Source of the DNA: an uncultured Phocaeicola sp.
GTDB taxonomy: Bacteria > Bacteroidota > Bacteroidia > Bacteroidales > Bacteroidaceae
Direction of reading: 5' to 3'
Length of the DNA: 64,000 bases
Assembly (NCBI GenBank): GCA_944320845.1
Contig: CALUJA010000003.1
Span: 1 to 64,000 of the forward strand
Program-made: the position numbers and the translations under genes
Notes under the pieces: model-generated
Told to the model about the DNA's origin: nothing
Seen by the model: the letters and a program-made list of their open reading frames with translations, nothing else
The model's database searches: none
In this document: positions 18,169-27,020 of the stretch, piece by piece
Layout of the letters: every line of letters starts with the position of its first letter
Position numbering within the stretch: position 1 is the stretch's first letter

Positions 18169-20235
18169 TCACTTGCCTTCATTCTCAGACAAATAATAAT
18201 CATACAAGGCTTCCTGAGAGCGGAAAGGAGCTTCCTCTCCTATCTCCTCAAACTGATTTTCTCCCTTTCCGTCAACGATACGCCCTTGCAGGGTGTCACG
18301 CAAGCCATATTCCACAATGCGCTTCATTTCACCCTTGATGGCCGGATCGTATACCGGAGTAACCACTTCTATCCGATGGTCCAGATTACGCGGCATCCAG
18401 TCTGCCGACCCGATGAAAATCTTCTCATTGCCTCCGGCCGCAAAAATAAAGATGCGCGAATGTTCCAGATACCGGTCTATGATGCCCCGGATGCGGATAT
18501 GGTCACTGACCCCTTCCACTCCCGTCACCAACGAACAGTTTCCGCGGACGAGCAAATCAATGTCGACCCCTGCACGCGAGGCTTCATAAAGCTTCTCCAC
18601 CATAATCGGGTCTGTAATATGATTAATCTTTATCTTGATATAAGCAGGCTTGCCCGCCTTCTTGTTTTTTATTTCATCGTTGATAAGAGCCAGAAACTTC
18701 TTCTTCATCTCATTGGGCGATACAAGAAGATTTTTGAAACGCACCGGAGTGTAGGGACGCTCTATGAAATCAAACACGGCATTCACATCTTTCACCAATT
18801 GTGGCATGGCTGTCATCAGCACACAGTCTGTATACATCCGTGCATTCCCCTCATGAAAGTTTCCGGTACTGATGCAGGCAATGTCAGGCCCCTTCTTCAT
18901 ACCGATATGAGTAATCTTTGAATGGACTTTCAAGCCTTCCACCCCAAAGATTACCTTGATGCCGGCATCCTGCATCTTCTTAGACCAGTTGATATTGGAA
19001 GCCTCATCAAAGCGGGCCAACAGCTCAATCACAACAGTCACCTTCTTTCCGTTGCGCGCAGCAGCAATCAAAGCCTTCACCACCTTCGACTCTTTGGCCA
19101 GACGATAAAGAGTAATCTTCACGCTGCTTACCTGCTTGCTCATCGCCGCCTCCTGAAGCACACGGATAAAAGAGTCGAAATTATGATAAGGCACATGGAT
19201 AAAGCGGTCTTGCTGACGGATTCTCTCCAAAAGGCTCTCAGGCCCGTCAAGTTCCTTCTTCAGAATAGGAGGCCATGCCGGGTATTTCAAGTCTGTATGA
19301 CCACAGTCCGGGAAACGCATCAAGTCCTTATGATTCTGATAACGTCCGCTCTCAAGCACCGTATCAAGCGTATCCAAATCCAGCTTGCTCAGCACACGCT
19401 TCAGCAAGTCCTTAGGCATTTCACTGTCGTAAAGCACCCGCAAAGGCTCTCCCCTGCGGCGACTCTTTACTCCCTTCGATATCTTTTGAAGAGTGCCCGT
19501 GCGCAAATCGTTGTCTATCTCCATTTCCGCATCACGCGTGAACTTGAAAGCATAAGCTTCAAACTCAGTAAAGCCCAGTCCTTCAAATACAAGCGGCAGA
19601 CAGCAGCGCACCACATCATCCAGATACATCAGATAGCTTTTGTTGTCTGAATCCGGAAGGCGGACAAAACGCCCGCATAAATTCACGGGCAACTCCATGA
19701 AAGCATAATCAGACAGGGGCTTAGGCTCTTTTCTGCTTACCTTGACAGCCAAATAGATATTCTCATCATTTTCATTATCAAGCATCTTCACAGCCGAAAA
19801 CCAGACAGGAATCATCAGTCCGCTGAGATTCTTTTTATAATAAGAGCGAATAAAATCAAGCTGCTCGGGTGAGATTTCCGTATCTGACACCAACCAGATG
19901 TTTTCCTTGCGCAATTCTGCCGTGATGTGCTGAACCGTGGTCTCGTATTCCTTCATGTAACCCGTATTCAGCTTCTTTATCTGCTTGATAAGTCTCATGG
20001 CGTGGTCTCTTTCACGGCTCGCCGCCCTGTCCATGCATTCTGCTATGCGGTTTTGGCTTGCCATACGCACTCTGACAAACTCATCCAGATTATTCGAATA
20101 AATTCCTAAAAACGACATGCGTTCCAACAAAGGGACATGCGGTCTTGTAGCTTCCTGTAGAATACGCCGGTTGAAATACATCCAGCTGATATCTCTTTCA
20201 AGATAATAAGTTTCCTGTTTCTTCTTCTGAGCCAT
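18169..20235 (-). CDS. ppk1: Polyphosphate kinase 1
   Basis: Reversibly transfers the gamma phosphate of ATP to polyphosphate through a phosphohistidine. The 688-residue protein has the four-domain PPK1 layout: the start YLERDISWMYFNRRILQEA is the typical N domain, and the catalytic His lies in GLKVHSKITHIG near residue 437, followed by ISTGNFHEGNARMYTDC. The second HKD-like segment is RIFIFAAGGNEKIFIGSADWMPRNLDHR near the C terminus. It is paired with ppx in synthesis/degradation order on the same strand. Confidence 0.96.
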   Translation of the reverse strand: MAQKKKQETYYLERDISWMYFNRRILQEATRPHVPLLERMSFLGIYSNNLDEFVRVRMASQNRIAECMDRAASRERDHAMRLIKQIKKLNTGYMKEYETTVQHITAELRKENIWLVSDTEISPEQLDFIRSYYKKNLSGLMIPVWFSAVKMLDNENDENIYLAVKVSRKEPKPLSDYAFMELPVNLCGRFVRLPDSDNKSYLMYLDDVVRCCLPLVFEGLGFTEFEAYAFKFTRDAEMEIDNDLRTGTLQKISKGVKSRRRGEPLRVLYDSEMPKDLLKRVLSKLDLDTLDTVLESGRYQNHKDLMRFPDCGHTDLKYPAWPPILKKELDGPESLLERIRQQDRFIHVPYHNFDSFIRVLQEAAMSKQVSSVKITLYRLAKESKVVKALIAAARNGKKVTVVIELLARFDEASNINWSKKMQDAGIKVIFGVEGLKVHSKITHIGMKKGPDIACISTGNFHEGNARMYTDCVLMTAMPQLVKDVNAVFDFIERPYTPVRFKNLLVSPNEMKKKFLALINDEIKNKKAGKPAYIKIKINHITDPIMVEKLYEASRAGVDIDLLVRGNCSLVTGVEGVSDHIRIRGIIDRYLEHSRIFIFAAGGNEKIFIGSADWMPRNLDHRIEVVTPVYDPAIKGEMKRIVEYGLRDTLQGRIVDGKGENQFEEIGEEAPFRSQEALYDYYLSENEGK

Positions 20236-20369
20236 AACAATCCTCTCTTTTTTGCAAAGAAAAGCATTTTATGTTACAATAAGATTTCAACAGTAAAGTT
20301 TTTTTCGTTATTTTCCCTTTCTCCCCCTTCTTTTTATCCTAAACTTCATTTCCTGCCTTTAATAACACG

Positions 20370-20401
20370 AGACAGATGAATCCATGCAGATTCATCTGTC
20401 T
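20370..20401. terminator. Hairpin between glycosyltransferase gene and ppk1
   Basis: A 13-base perfect inverted repeat (20370-20382 with 20389-20401, loop of 6). It follows the glycosyltransferase gene on the minus strand; no strong T run follows. The rest of 20236-20457 shows no gene. Confidence 0.6.
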
Positions 20402-20457
20402 CCCCGGTGTCATTCGGTCTTGTCACCCTATCATCACAGTTTTTATATGGCATCCAA

Positions 20458-21570
20458 TTATACAAACTCTTCTACCATAAACATGTGCCGAAGCTGATTT
20501 TGGGGAAAGAAACTCTCCAACTCATCCAGAATCACGCTTCCTGCCGACTGTGTCCAACGAACAAAATCCGGATTCGGACGATAAGTTTCGGCAAATTTCA
20601 GCAGGCGCTCCAGATTAAAGTCCTCATCCGCCACTCCCGCACCGTTTCTCACCGCATCGTAAGCGTTGCATTCCTGTTCGATGTGCGCCGGAACCATCAG
20701 AATGGGCTTACCCAAATACATGGCTTCACATACCGATTCGAATCCCGCCGTACTGGCATACGCCTTGCATCCTGCCATGCGCCTGAGAAAATCAACATCG
20801 TCAAGCTGGTGAAACGACAGCGTGTCATCTATTTTCGTCACCGGCTCTTCGCCCTGAAAGTCCCAGAAAAAATGAAGCGGCACATCCGGATAAGCCTTAT
20901 GCCACCGGCGTACACTTTCCGCAAAGCCTGAATTCAGCAAATAGCCGTGTATATAATCGCCGTCCGTACATTCTTGAGTAAAGACATCCGCACGCAGCAA
21001 CGGCGGAATGACATGAATGTCTCCGTCATTTGACATCGGCCGGAAAGACAGTGCCAGCTTACGCTTCGCCCCCAATGAGGTAAGGCGTGTAAAGAGATTC
21101 ATCAGCCGCAGACTGAAACGGTTTCTTTTAGGCAGACCGAAATCACGGTGCAGAAACAGATACTGATGGCCTATGCACACCTGAGGGACAGAGGGGCGGA
21201 ACAAGAAATAAGTAAGTCCGGTCAGCAACTCGTAGAAGTTGACAACCATATCGGCCCCACTCTCCTTAATGCGGCGGTTGATATAGCACATGCTCTCTAC
21301 ATAATCGGGAAACCTGAAAATATTATAGACCACGCTGCGGGGCATGTTGACACGGCGGTTGGCCTGGGTCGGCAGAAAGTTAGGACTGGTGAACTGCCTG
21401 ATTGGCGCATGCACGCTACGCACAAAAAATCCCGGCAAGCGGCGAGACTCGCTCTTTCCCACCAACATCTCAACCACATCATGCCCGCTGTCGCGCAGCA
21501 GTCTCTCAAGCGAAATGGCTTGGGTAAGATGTCCTCTTCCTTCCCCCTGAACAATAAACAAGATTTTCAT
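20458..21570 (-). CDS. Glycosyltransferase (GT-B fold, MurG/Glyco_trans_1_3-like)
   Basis: A 370-residue cytoplasmic or membrane-associated protein starting at MKILFIVQGEGRGHLTQA (21570). The GxGRGHLTQA loop near residue 10 and the C-terminal STAGFESVCEAMYLGKPILMVPAHIEQECNA segment (nucleotide-sugar binding, about 285-315) are typical of GT-B glycosyltransferases related to MurG. Donor and acceptor are unknown. Its start overlaps the stop of the upstream LpxH-like gene (ATGA), so both are translated together, suggesting a lipid or envelope glycan role. Confidence 0.8.
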   Translation of the reverse strand: MKILFIVQGEGRGHLTQAISLERLLRDSGHDVVEMLVGKSESRRLPGFFVRSVHAPIRQFTSPNFLPTQANRRVNMPRSVVYNIFRFPDYVESMCYINRRIKESGADMVVNFYELLTGLTYFLFRPSVPQVCIGHQYLFLHRDFGLPKRNRFSLRLMNLFTRLTSLGAKRKLALSFRPMSNDGDIHVIPPLLRADVFTQECTDGDYIHGYLLNSGFAESVRRWHKAYPDVPLHFFWDFQGEEPVTKIDDTLSFHQLDDVDFLRRMAGCKAYASTAGFESVCEAMYLGKPILMVPAHIEQECNAYDAVRNGAGVADEDFNLERLLKFAETYRPNPDFVRWTQSAGSVILDELESFFPQNQLRHMFMVEEFV

Positions 21571-22379
21571 GATGCTATATTTAATGCTAATACTTTCTTC
21601 TCTTCCTGCTCTACGAAATCCGTGTAATAGATTACTTCCCAATTCCCGTCTTCATCTTCAGTCAGCGCCGAGAGCGTCTCCACCCAGTCGCCTGAGTTAA
21701 GGTAATGGATGCCGTCTATCATGCAGTTTGCCGGATGATGTATATGTCCGCAGATGACTCCATAGCACTGGCGGGCCCGGGCAAAAGACACCAGGATTCT
21801 TTCAAAGTCTGAAATGTATGACACGGCAGTCTTCACCTTCTGCTTGATAGCCTGCGAAAGAGAATAATAAGGCTTTCCGTGTTTCACACGATAGCGGTTA
21901 TACAGCCCGTTCAGCCATAAGAGCAGCGTATAGCCTATGTCTCCCAGCTTCGCCAGCCATTTCATCTCTGTGGTCACCTTATCAAAAACATCGCCGTGGG
22001 TCACGAAATAATAGCGTCCGTTGCTTTCCAAAGTATAGTCTTTCACAATCTGAATATTGGCAAAGCGCATCGGAACGAGACTGTCTAAAAAATCATCATG
22101 ATTTCCGCGCACATAAATAACCTCCGTGCCATGCTTTTCCATCATGTTCATGATAATCTTGAAGAATCGCGTATGCTCGGGTTTCCATTTTTTCACGCCC
22201 GACTTCTGAAGACTCCATCCGTCGATGATGTCACCGTCCAATATCAGACGGTCGCAGTCCACGCTGCTCAAGAAATCGCTCACCTCGTTCACTTTCGAGT
22301 GTGATGTGCCGAGATGAATGTCTGAAAGCACAATCGTGCGGTAATAAGGCCTCTGCTTTTCCATCTGTACGTTATCCAT
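21567..22379 (-). CDS. LpxH-like metallophosphoesterase
   Basis: Calcineurin-like phosphoesterase of 270 residues with all metal motifs: LSDIHLG (D20, H22), LDGDIIDGW, VRGNHDDF, VTHGD and CGHIHHP. This subgroup resembles UDP-2,3-diacylglucosamine diphosphatase (lipid A synthesis) but in Bacteroidetes several paralogs exist, so the exact substrate is uncertain. Position between a small protein and a glycosyltransferase on one transcript supports an envelope-lipid function. Confidence 0.78.
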   Translation of the reverse strand: MDNVQMEKQRPYYRTIVLSDIHLGTSHSKVNEVSDFLSSVDCDRLILDGDIIDGWSLQKSGVKKWKPEHTRFFKIIMNMMEKHGTEVIYVRGNHDDFLDSLVPMRFANIQIVKDYTLESNGRYYFVTHGDVFDKVTTEMKWLAKLGDIGYTLLLWLNGLYNRYRVKHGKPYYSLSQAIKQKVKTAVSYISDFERILVSFARARQCYGVICGHIHHPANCMIDGIHYLNSGDWVETLSALTEDEDGNWEVIYYTDFVEQEEKKVLALNIAS

Positions 22380-22384
22380 AATCT

Positions 22385-22576
22385 TTATGCCATATCTTCC
22401 AGCCCATAGACCGAGGATATTTCATAAAGAAACTCCTCCGCCATAATCTCTACATTCTCAATCGCGTCTTCTACCGTCTCACCGTATGCAAAACATTGCT
22501 CGTGCTCCATCAGGTAAGCATAATACTCGCCGTTCGGCATACACTCTACCACGTATTTTCCAGCTATAACTTCCAT
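22385..22576 (-). CDS. Small HicB-like protein
   Basis: A 63-residue acidic protein. The segment YGETVEDAIENVEIMAEEFLYEI resembles the G(D/E)TxEEA helix of HicB/UPF0150 domains, and the N-terminal strands fit that partial RNase-H-like fold. There is no HicA toxin next to it and no C-terminal DNA-binding helix, so a toxin-antitoxin function is not supported. It is 5 bases upstream of the LpxH-like gene on the same strand and is probably the first gene of that operon. The function is unknown. Confidence 0.6.
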   Translation of the reverse strand: MEVIAGKYVVECMPNGEYYAYLMEHEQCFAYGETVEDAIENVEIMAEEFLYEISSVYGLEDMA

Positions 22577-22682
22577 AGACTTTACGTTGTTGAATTAAAC
22601 CTGCCCAAAGGTCAACATTTCATGTTTCAAAACCATGTACAGGAAATTACATTTCAATGACATGTCAAGTCCGCAACAAAAA

Positions 22683-22708
22683 GACCCGGAAGCAGATACT
22701 TCCGGGTC
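22683..22708 (-). terminator. Terminator of the outer-membrane barrel gene
   Basis: GACCCGGAAG pairs with CTTCCGGGTC around a 6-base loop; on the minus strand it is followed by TTTTTGTTG. Confidence 0.85.
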
Positions 22709-22760
22709 GCGGCCATGAATCATGTCATTCGCCTGAAATATGAGAAGAACTTTCCGTGCA

Positions 22761-23321
22761 TCAGAATCTGTAGCCCACGCCAATGGCAAAACTCATGTTC
22801 TTGCCTTCATCAAACGGGCTGATGAAGCCATGCTGGCCTGTAATGCTTACAATATAATGGTCGTTCAGCTCTGCACCTATTCCCCATTGCAAACCAATGT
22901 CGAAACGGTCGGCATCACCTTCGTCTTTATCAAACACCTTCATGTCGCCGCCCCCGTCAAACTTCACTTTTCCACCTAATCCGAATGCCAGATAGGGGCC
23001 TGCATTTATAAACAGCTTGGCGTTGTCTGTAACGGCGAACTTATAGGCAGCCAGAATCGGAATATCCAGATAAACGGGACGGGCCTTATAAACATCCTTT
23101 ACCTTATAGCCTTTTGAGGTAAACATCACTCCGGGCTGGAGTGCCCAGTTTTCATTAAACTCGTAATCCATGCCCACACCCATGGTGAAACCCGGCAATG
23201 CCTTCGTCCCGTCAACGGTCAAATTACTGAAGTTCATGCCAAACTTGGCATCCCATCTTAATTGAGAAAAACCTGCTACGGCAAACATTCCGAACAGAAC
23301 GGTCAACAATAATTTCTTCAT
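22761..23321 (-). CDS. Outer membrane beta-barrel protein (PorT/OMP_b-brl family)
   Basis: A 186-residue protein with a signal peptide (about 1-19, MKKLLLTVLFGMFAVAGFSQ) followed by alternating hydrophobic strands typical of an eight-stranded outer membrane barrel, including LRWDAKFGMNFSNL, WALQPGVMF and YLDIPILAAYKF, and ending in the aromatic-terminal GVGYRF that fits BAM recognition. Function unknown; such small barrels are common in Bacteroidetes. Monocistronic, with its own promoter and terminator. Confidence 0.85.
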   Translation of the reverse strand: MKKLLLTVLFGMFAVAGFSQLRWDAKFGMNFSNLTVDGTKALPGFTMGVGMDYEFNENWALQPGVMFTSKGYKVKDVYKARPVYLDIPILAAYKFAVTDNAKLFINAGPYLAFGLGGKVKFDGGGDMKVFDKDEGDADRFDIGLQWGIGAELNDHYIVSITGQHGFISPFDEGKNMSFAIGVGYRF

Positions 23322-23655
23322 AGTCTCACATTTTATTTTTAGCCCAGTCCCCTCAGGCTATTGTCCATTAAAAAAGAAGTGCAGGGACTGTCTTTCCCTT
23401 CACAATAAAGACACACTTCCATTTTCCTTCACAAGCAAATGTAAACAATTATTTTAAGAACAAAAAATATTCTCCGCTCCGAGCAGGCCTCTTTTCTTAC
23501 CAAAAGAACAAAAAGCACAACTATCCGCTCCGAATCGGGAACTAAAAAGACCAAAAAAACTACGGCATCCGAAAATATCCCTGCGCCACCCTCTGATTTT
23601 CCCCATAAATAAAAAACGCCGGATACGGTCAATCCGGCGTTTCATTGCTGGCAAA
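23322..23655 (-). promoter_or_regulatory. Promoter of barrel gene and intergenic interval
   Basis: On the minus strand TACATTTG (23436-23443) matches the -7 box; a TTTG at 23461-23464 is 17 bases upstream, slightly close. This leaves a 5' untranslated region of over 100 bases in which CAGTCCC (23345-23351) can pair with GGGACTG (23394-23400). Nothing else is seen apart from the terminator at 23614-23642. Confidence 0.5.
23614..23642 (-). terminator. Terminator of the GHL10 gene
   Basis: An 11-base inverted repeat (23614-23624 with 23632-23642, core ACGCCGGAT) gives on the minus strand a hairpin followed by a T run. Confidence 0.88.
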
Positions 23656-25158
23656 CTATAATTTGATACGTTTGGAAACAGGCTTGGACTCGTTATGAAG
23701 ACGGTCGAGGGCAGTAACCACATAACGGTATTTCGTCTTTCCGCCTTCATAGGGAAGCTTATAAAAAGTTTCCCGCGTAATGGCAACAATATGGGACGGG
23801 TCGTCCAAATCGACCTTTTCCTTACGGTCAAAACGATAGACTACATACTGCACCGCCTCATCCATCTCCGTACGGGCCTTCGGCGGAGTCCAGAACAAAA
23901 GATATCCGTCTTCCGTCCAAACCGGCTTTACCTTCCTCACTTTTTTGGGGGCCTCATCGTCGATAAAGGGCGAAGCAGGGAGCAAAGCAGGATATTTATA
24001 ATATCTGCCCGCAAGAATGTCGCGGTAATTCCCCTTGTTTTCCACTACAGCGGCGGCATACCACAGGCAGCTTCCCTTCACGGCAGGCAACGAACGCTGC
24101 AAATCCATCTTGGCCAGCATCTGGTTTTGTGACGGATTCTTGAGATCGGCCTTCGTCACCGTGCGCATTACATCCTGTCCGATGTAAAGCGGACGGGCGG
24201 CCGAATTTCTTGCCCACCAGCGGACCAGCGTGTCATAGTCGGCGGCAGGATGCCCGATTTCCCAATAAACCTGAGGGATATTATAGTCCACCCATCCGTT
24301 GTTCACCCACAGCAGGACATCGGCATAAAGGTCGTCATAGTTTTGCAGCCCCCGCGTATCACTTCCGTTCGGGGAACTGTTCCGGTTCCGATAGATGCCG
24401 AAAGGCGAAACGCCGAACTTCACCCACGGCTTCACCTCACGCACCGTTTCGTGGATTTCCTTAATCAGCACGTTTACATTGTCACGCCGCCAGTCTTCAC
24501 GCCGGCTGAATCCCCGGCCATAGGCGGCAAAGCTCAAGTCGTCCGGAAACTTTTCCCCCGGATTGGGGTAAGGATAAAAATAGTCATCCATATGAATGGC
24601 ATCGATGTCATAACGCCCCACAATGTCGCGCACGATTCGGCAGATATATTTACGCGACTCGGGCAGACCGGGGTCAAAATAAAGCTGTCCGCCGTAAGTG
24701 ACAAAAAGCTCGGGATGCCTGTTATAAGGATGTTTGGGAGAAAGGGCCGCCGTCCCTTTTGTCTTGGCACGGTAAGGATTAATCCATGCATGCAGCTCCA
24801 TCCCCCTCTTGTGACATTCGTCTACCATAAACTGAAGCGGGTCCCATTCCGGCGCAGGAGCCTTGCCTTGCACGCCGGTCAGGAAACGGCTCCACGGCTC
24901 ATAGGGGGATTTATAAAGGGCATCGGCCTCTGCCCGCACCTGGAATATGACCGCATTGATGCCTGCCTTCTGCAGACTGTTGAGCTGGGAAACGAGCGTT
25001 TGCTTCATCTTTTCCGTCGGCATGCCCTGGAATTGTCCGTTTACACACTGAATCCACGCTCCACGAAACTCCCGCTTGGGATAGCGTTCTTCCGCCCTCA
25101 GTCCTCTCATGCCCCAGCAAACCGCAAGCATGACAAGGAGTAAAACTTTTATTCTCAT
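23656..25158 (-). CDS. GHL10-family putative secreted glycoside hydrolase
   Basis: A 500-residue exported protein. Start at 25158 (MRIKVLLLVMLAVCWGMRGLRAEE) gives a clean signal peptide and leaves a leader after the promoter; an in-frame ATG at 25185 lies too close to the -7 box. The catalytic-type domain (about 30-370) matches the YngK/DUF187 GHL10 TIM barrel: REFRGAWIQCVNGQF, AVIFQVRAEADALY, ELHAWINPYRAK, and DAIHMDDYFYPYP. The C-terminal 90 residues look like a fibronectin type III domain. Substrate not known; members are suspected to act on peptidoglycan or glycans. Confidence 0.82.
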   Translation of the reverse strand: MRIKVLLLVMLAVCWGMRGLRAEERYPKREFRGAWIQCVNGQFQGMPTEKMKQTLVSQLNSLQKAGINAVIFQVRAEADALYKSPYEPWSRFLTGVQGKAPAPEWDPLQFMVDECHKRGMELHAWINPYRAKTKGTAALSPKHPYNRHPELFVTYGGQLYFDPGLPESRKYICRIVRDIVGRYDIDAIHMDDYFYPYPNPGEKFPDDLSFAAYGRGFSRREDWRRDNVNVLIKEIHETVREVKPWVKFGVSPFGIYRNRNSSPNGSDTRGLQNYDDLYADVLLWVNNGWVDYNIPQVYWEIGHPAADYDTLVRWWARNSAARPLYIGQDVMRTVTKADLKNPSQNQMLAKMDLQRSLPAVKGSCLWYAAAVVENKGNYRDILAGRYYKYPALLPASPFIDDEAPKKVRKVKPVWTEDGYLLFWTPPKARTEMDEAVQYVVYRFDRKEKVDLDDPSHIVAITRETFYKLPYEGGKTKYRYVVTALDRLHNESKPVSKRIKL

Positions 25159-25193
25159 CGTTTCTATAAATAACAGTCTTTTCATTCAGAAGG

Positions 25194-25201
25194 CAAAGAT
25201 A
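25194..25201 (-). promoter_or_regulatory. -7 box of the GHL10 gene
   Basis: On the minus strand TATCTTTG, 36 bases before the chosen start at 25158 but only 9 bases before the alternative ATG, which decides the start. Confidence 0.6.
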
Positions 25202-25314
25202 GGGGAAAAAACAAGAATGCGAAACAATTCCTCCATAAAAGGCTTGGATATTCACTTTTTGGCAAACCATACATTCTCATCGATATAATCTCATACATTC
25301 CAACATTAGTCCTA

Positions 25315-25344
25315 TTGCTATAAAGCGGCAAGTTCGTAAATTTG
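25315..25344 (+). promoter_or_regulatory. Promoter of the first fucosidase
   Basis: TTG at 25315-25317 and TAAATTTG at 25337-25344 with a 19-base spacer match the Bacteroides promoter; the ATG lies 25 bases downstream. Confidence 0.7.
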
Positions 25345-25369
25345 TCACAGACTATAACACTTGAAGTCC

Positions 25370-26965
25370 ATGAAAAAACAATCATTTAACCCAACAGCAA
25401 GAAACATGAAAGGCATTTTAACCATCGCTTTGGCCGGAGCATTGCTGACAGCATGCTCCCCAAAACCCGAAAAGCATTACGACATCGACTCCGTTGCCTC
25501 GGAAAAAGGGACGGAAGTGTTCCAACCCGACTGGACGAACATCGCCCAACACTACAAGTTTCCCCAGTGGTTTCAAGACGGAAAGTTCGGCATTTTCATC
25601 CATTGGGGCGTATATTCCGTACCTGCCTTCGGCAATGAATGGTACTCACGCAACATGTATCTGAAAGACAGTCCGGAATATAAGCACCATATCGAAACTT
25701 ACGGAAAACATACCGACTTCGGATACAAAGACTTTATCCCGCTCTTTACGGGCGACAAATTCAATGCCGACGAATGGGCCGCACTGTTTAAAGAAGCCGG
25801 AGCCAGATACATCGTGCCCGTAGCCGAGCATCACGACGGATTTGCCATGTATGACAGCGAACTGAACGAATGGAACGCCGTCAAGGCGGGTCCCAAGAAA
25901 GACATCATCGGACTGCTGAAAAAAGCTGTAGAAAAGCAGGGCATGACATTCGGCGTATCTACACACCGGGCGGAAAATGCCTGGTTCTTCAACGGCGGCA
26001 TGGAGTTTCCATCCGATGTGCAGGACACAACCATCACGCTTTACGGCAGACGGTACAGAGGAACTCCGGAGAAAAGAGAAGCGTATACCGATGATGTGGC
26101 CCGCGAATGGCAGGAACACACCTACGAACTTATCGTGAAATACCAGCCCAGCCTGCTGTATTTCGACTGGACGGTCAATGACCCCGTCCTGATGCCTCAC
26201 CTCAACAAAATCATTGCCTATTATTACAACAATGCTTTGGATTGGGGAAAGGAAGTGGCGGTCAATACCAAACAAGGCTATCCTACCGACATACAAATCT
26301 GGGATATGGAGCGCGGAAAGTCTGACAAGATGATGGAACATCCGTGGCAAACCTGCACTTCCGTCGGAAAGAAGTCATGGGGATATATTAACGGAGAAGA
26401 ATACAAGACCCCCGAACAAATCATACACGACCTGATTGACATCGTGAGCAAGAACGGAAACCTGCTGCTGAACATAGGCCCGCGGCCGGACGGTACCATC
26501 CCCGAAGAAGCCAAAGACATCCTGCTGTCCATCGGCAAATGGCTGAAGACAAACGGAGAGGCCATCTATGGGACACGGTGCTGGAAAAAGTATGGAGAAG
26601 GCGACGCTGTCACGACAAAAGGCTCGTTCAGCGACAACAAAGCAACCGAATACACCTCGCGCGACATGCGTTTCACCACCAAAGGAAATGATTTCTATGC
26701 CATCGTACTGAACTGGGATGCCGACAGTTTCCTGATAACATCGCTGACCAAAGATGTGATAGGAGATGCAAAAATAAAGGATATCACGCTCTTAGGCTCG
26801 TCTGAAGCCATCCGATGGGAAGAAACGGACAAGGGACTCCGAATTTATTTCCCGGCACAAAAGCCTTGCGACTATGCCTACTCGTTCAAAATATCCTTCG
26901 ACAGCGAAGTGGGCAAGAATCTGAAATCAGAAGCCAGCAATGAAATGATGAAGCACGGAGCGTAA
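25370..26965 (+). CDS. Alpha-L-fucosidase lipoprotein (GH29)
   Basis: Releases L-fucose from glycan ends. It is 531 residues from the ATG at 25370, with a long lipoprotein signal ending in LLTAC; a second in-frame ATG at 25406 also gives a complete signal. GH29 features: the start WFQDGKFGIFIHWGVYSVPAFGNEWYSRNMY, VAEHHDGFAMYDSE, and LLYFDW near residue 265, whose Asp fits the family nucleophile position, then the C-terminal beta-sandwich from about residue 420. Probably on the cell surface or periplasm-facing outer membrane. It opens the fucose island and is separated from the second fucosidase by an opposing AraC gene. Confidence 0.9.
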   Translation: MKKQSFNPTARNMKGILTIALAGALLTACSPKPEKHYDIDSVASEKGTEVFQPDWTNIAQHYKFPQWFQDGKFGIFIHWGVYSVPAFGNEWYSRNMYLKDSPEYKHHIETYGKHTDFGYKDFIPLFTGDKFNADEWAALFKEAGARYIVPVAEHHDGFAMYDSELNEWNAVKAGPKKDIIGLLKKAVEKQGMTFGVSTHRAENAWFFNGGMEFPSDVQDTTITLYGRRYRGTPEKREAYTDDVAREWQEHTYELIVKYQPSLLYFDWTVNDPVLMPHLNKIIAYYYNNALDWGKEVAVNTKQGYPTDIQIWDMERGKSDKMMEHPWQTCTSVGKKSWGYINGEEYKTPEQIIHDLIDIVSKNGNLLLNIGPRPDGTIPEEAKDILLSIGKWLKTNGEAIYGTRCWKKYGEGDAVTTKGSFSDNKATEYTSRDMRFTTKGNDFYAIVLNWDADSFLITSLTKDVIGDAKIKDITLLGSSEAIRWEETDKGLRIYFPAQKPCDYAYSFKISFDSEVGKNLKSEASNEMMKHGA

Positions 26966-26974
26966 AAAACCGTC

Positions 26975-27013
26975 AAAGTCCGGCAGACTCACCCGCTGAA
27001 TCTGCCGGACTTT
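26975..27013. terminator. Bidirectional terminator between fucosidase and AraC genes
   Basis: A 13-base inverted repeat (26975-26987 with 27001-27013) followed by Ts on the plus strand; it lies between the ends of two converging genes. Confidence 0.85.
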
Positions 27014-27020
27014 TTCTTTT

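Noticed and set aside
22595-22789. A 64-codon minus-strand open frame
   Set aside because: It covers the terminator of the barrel gene and overlaps that gene's end; no family resemblance.
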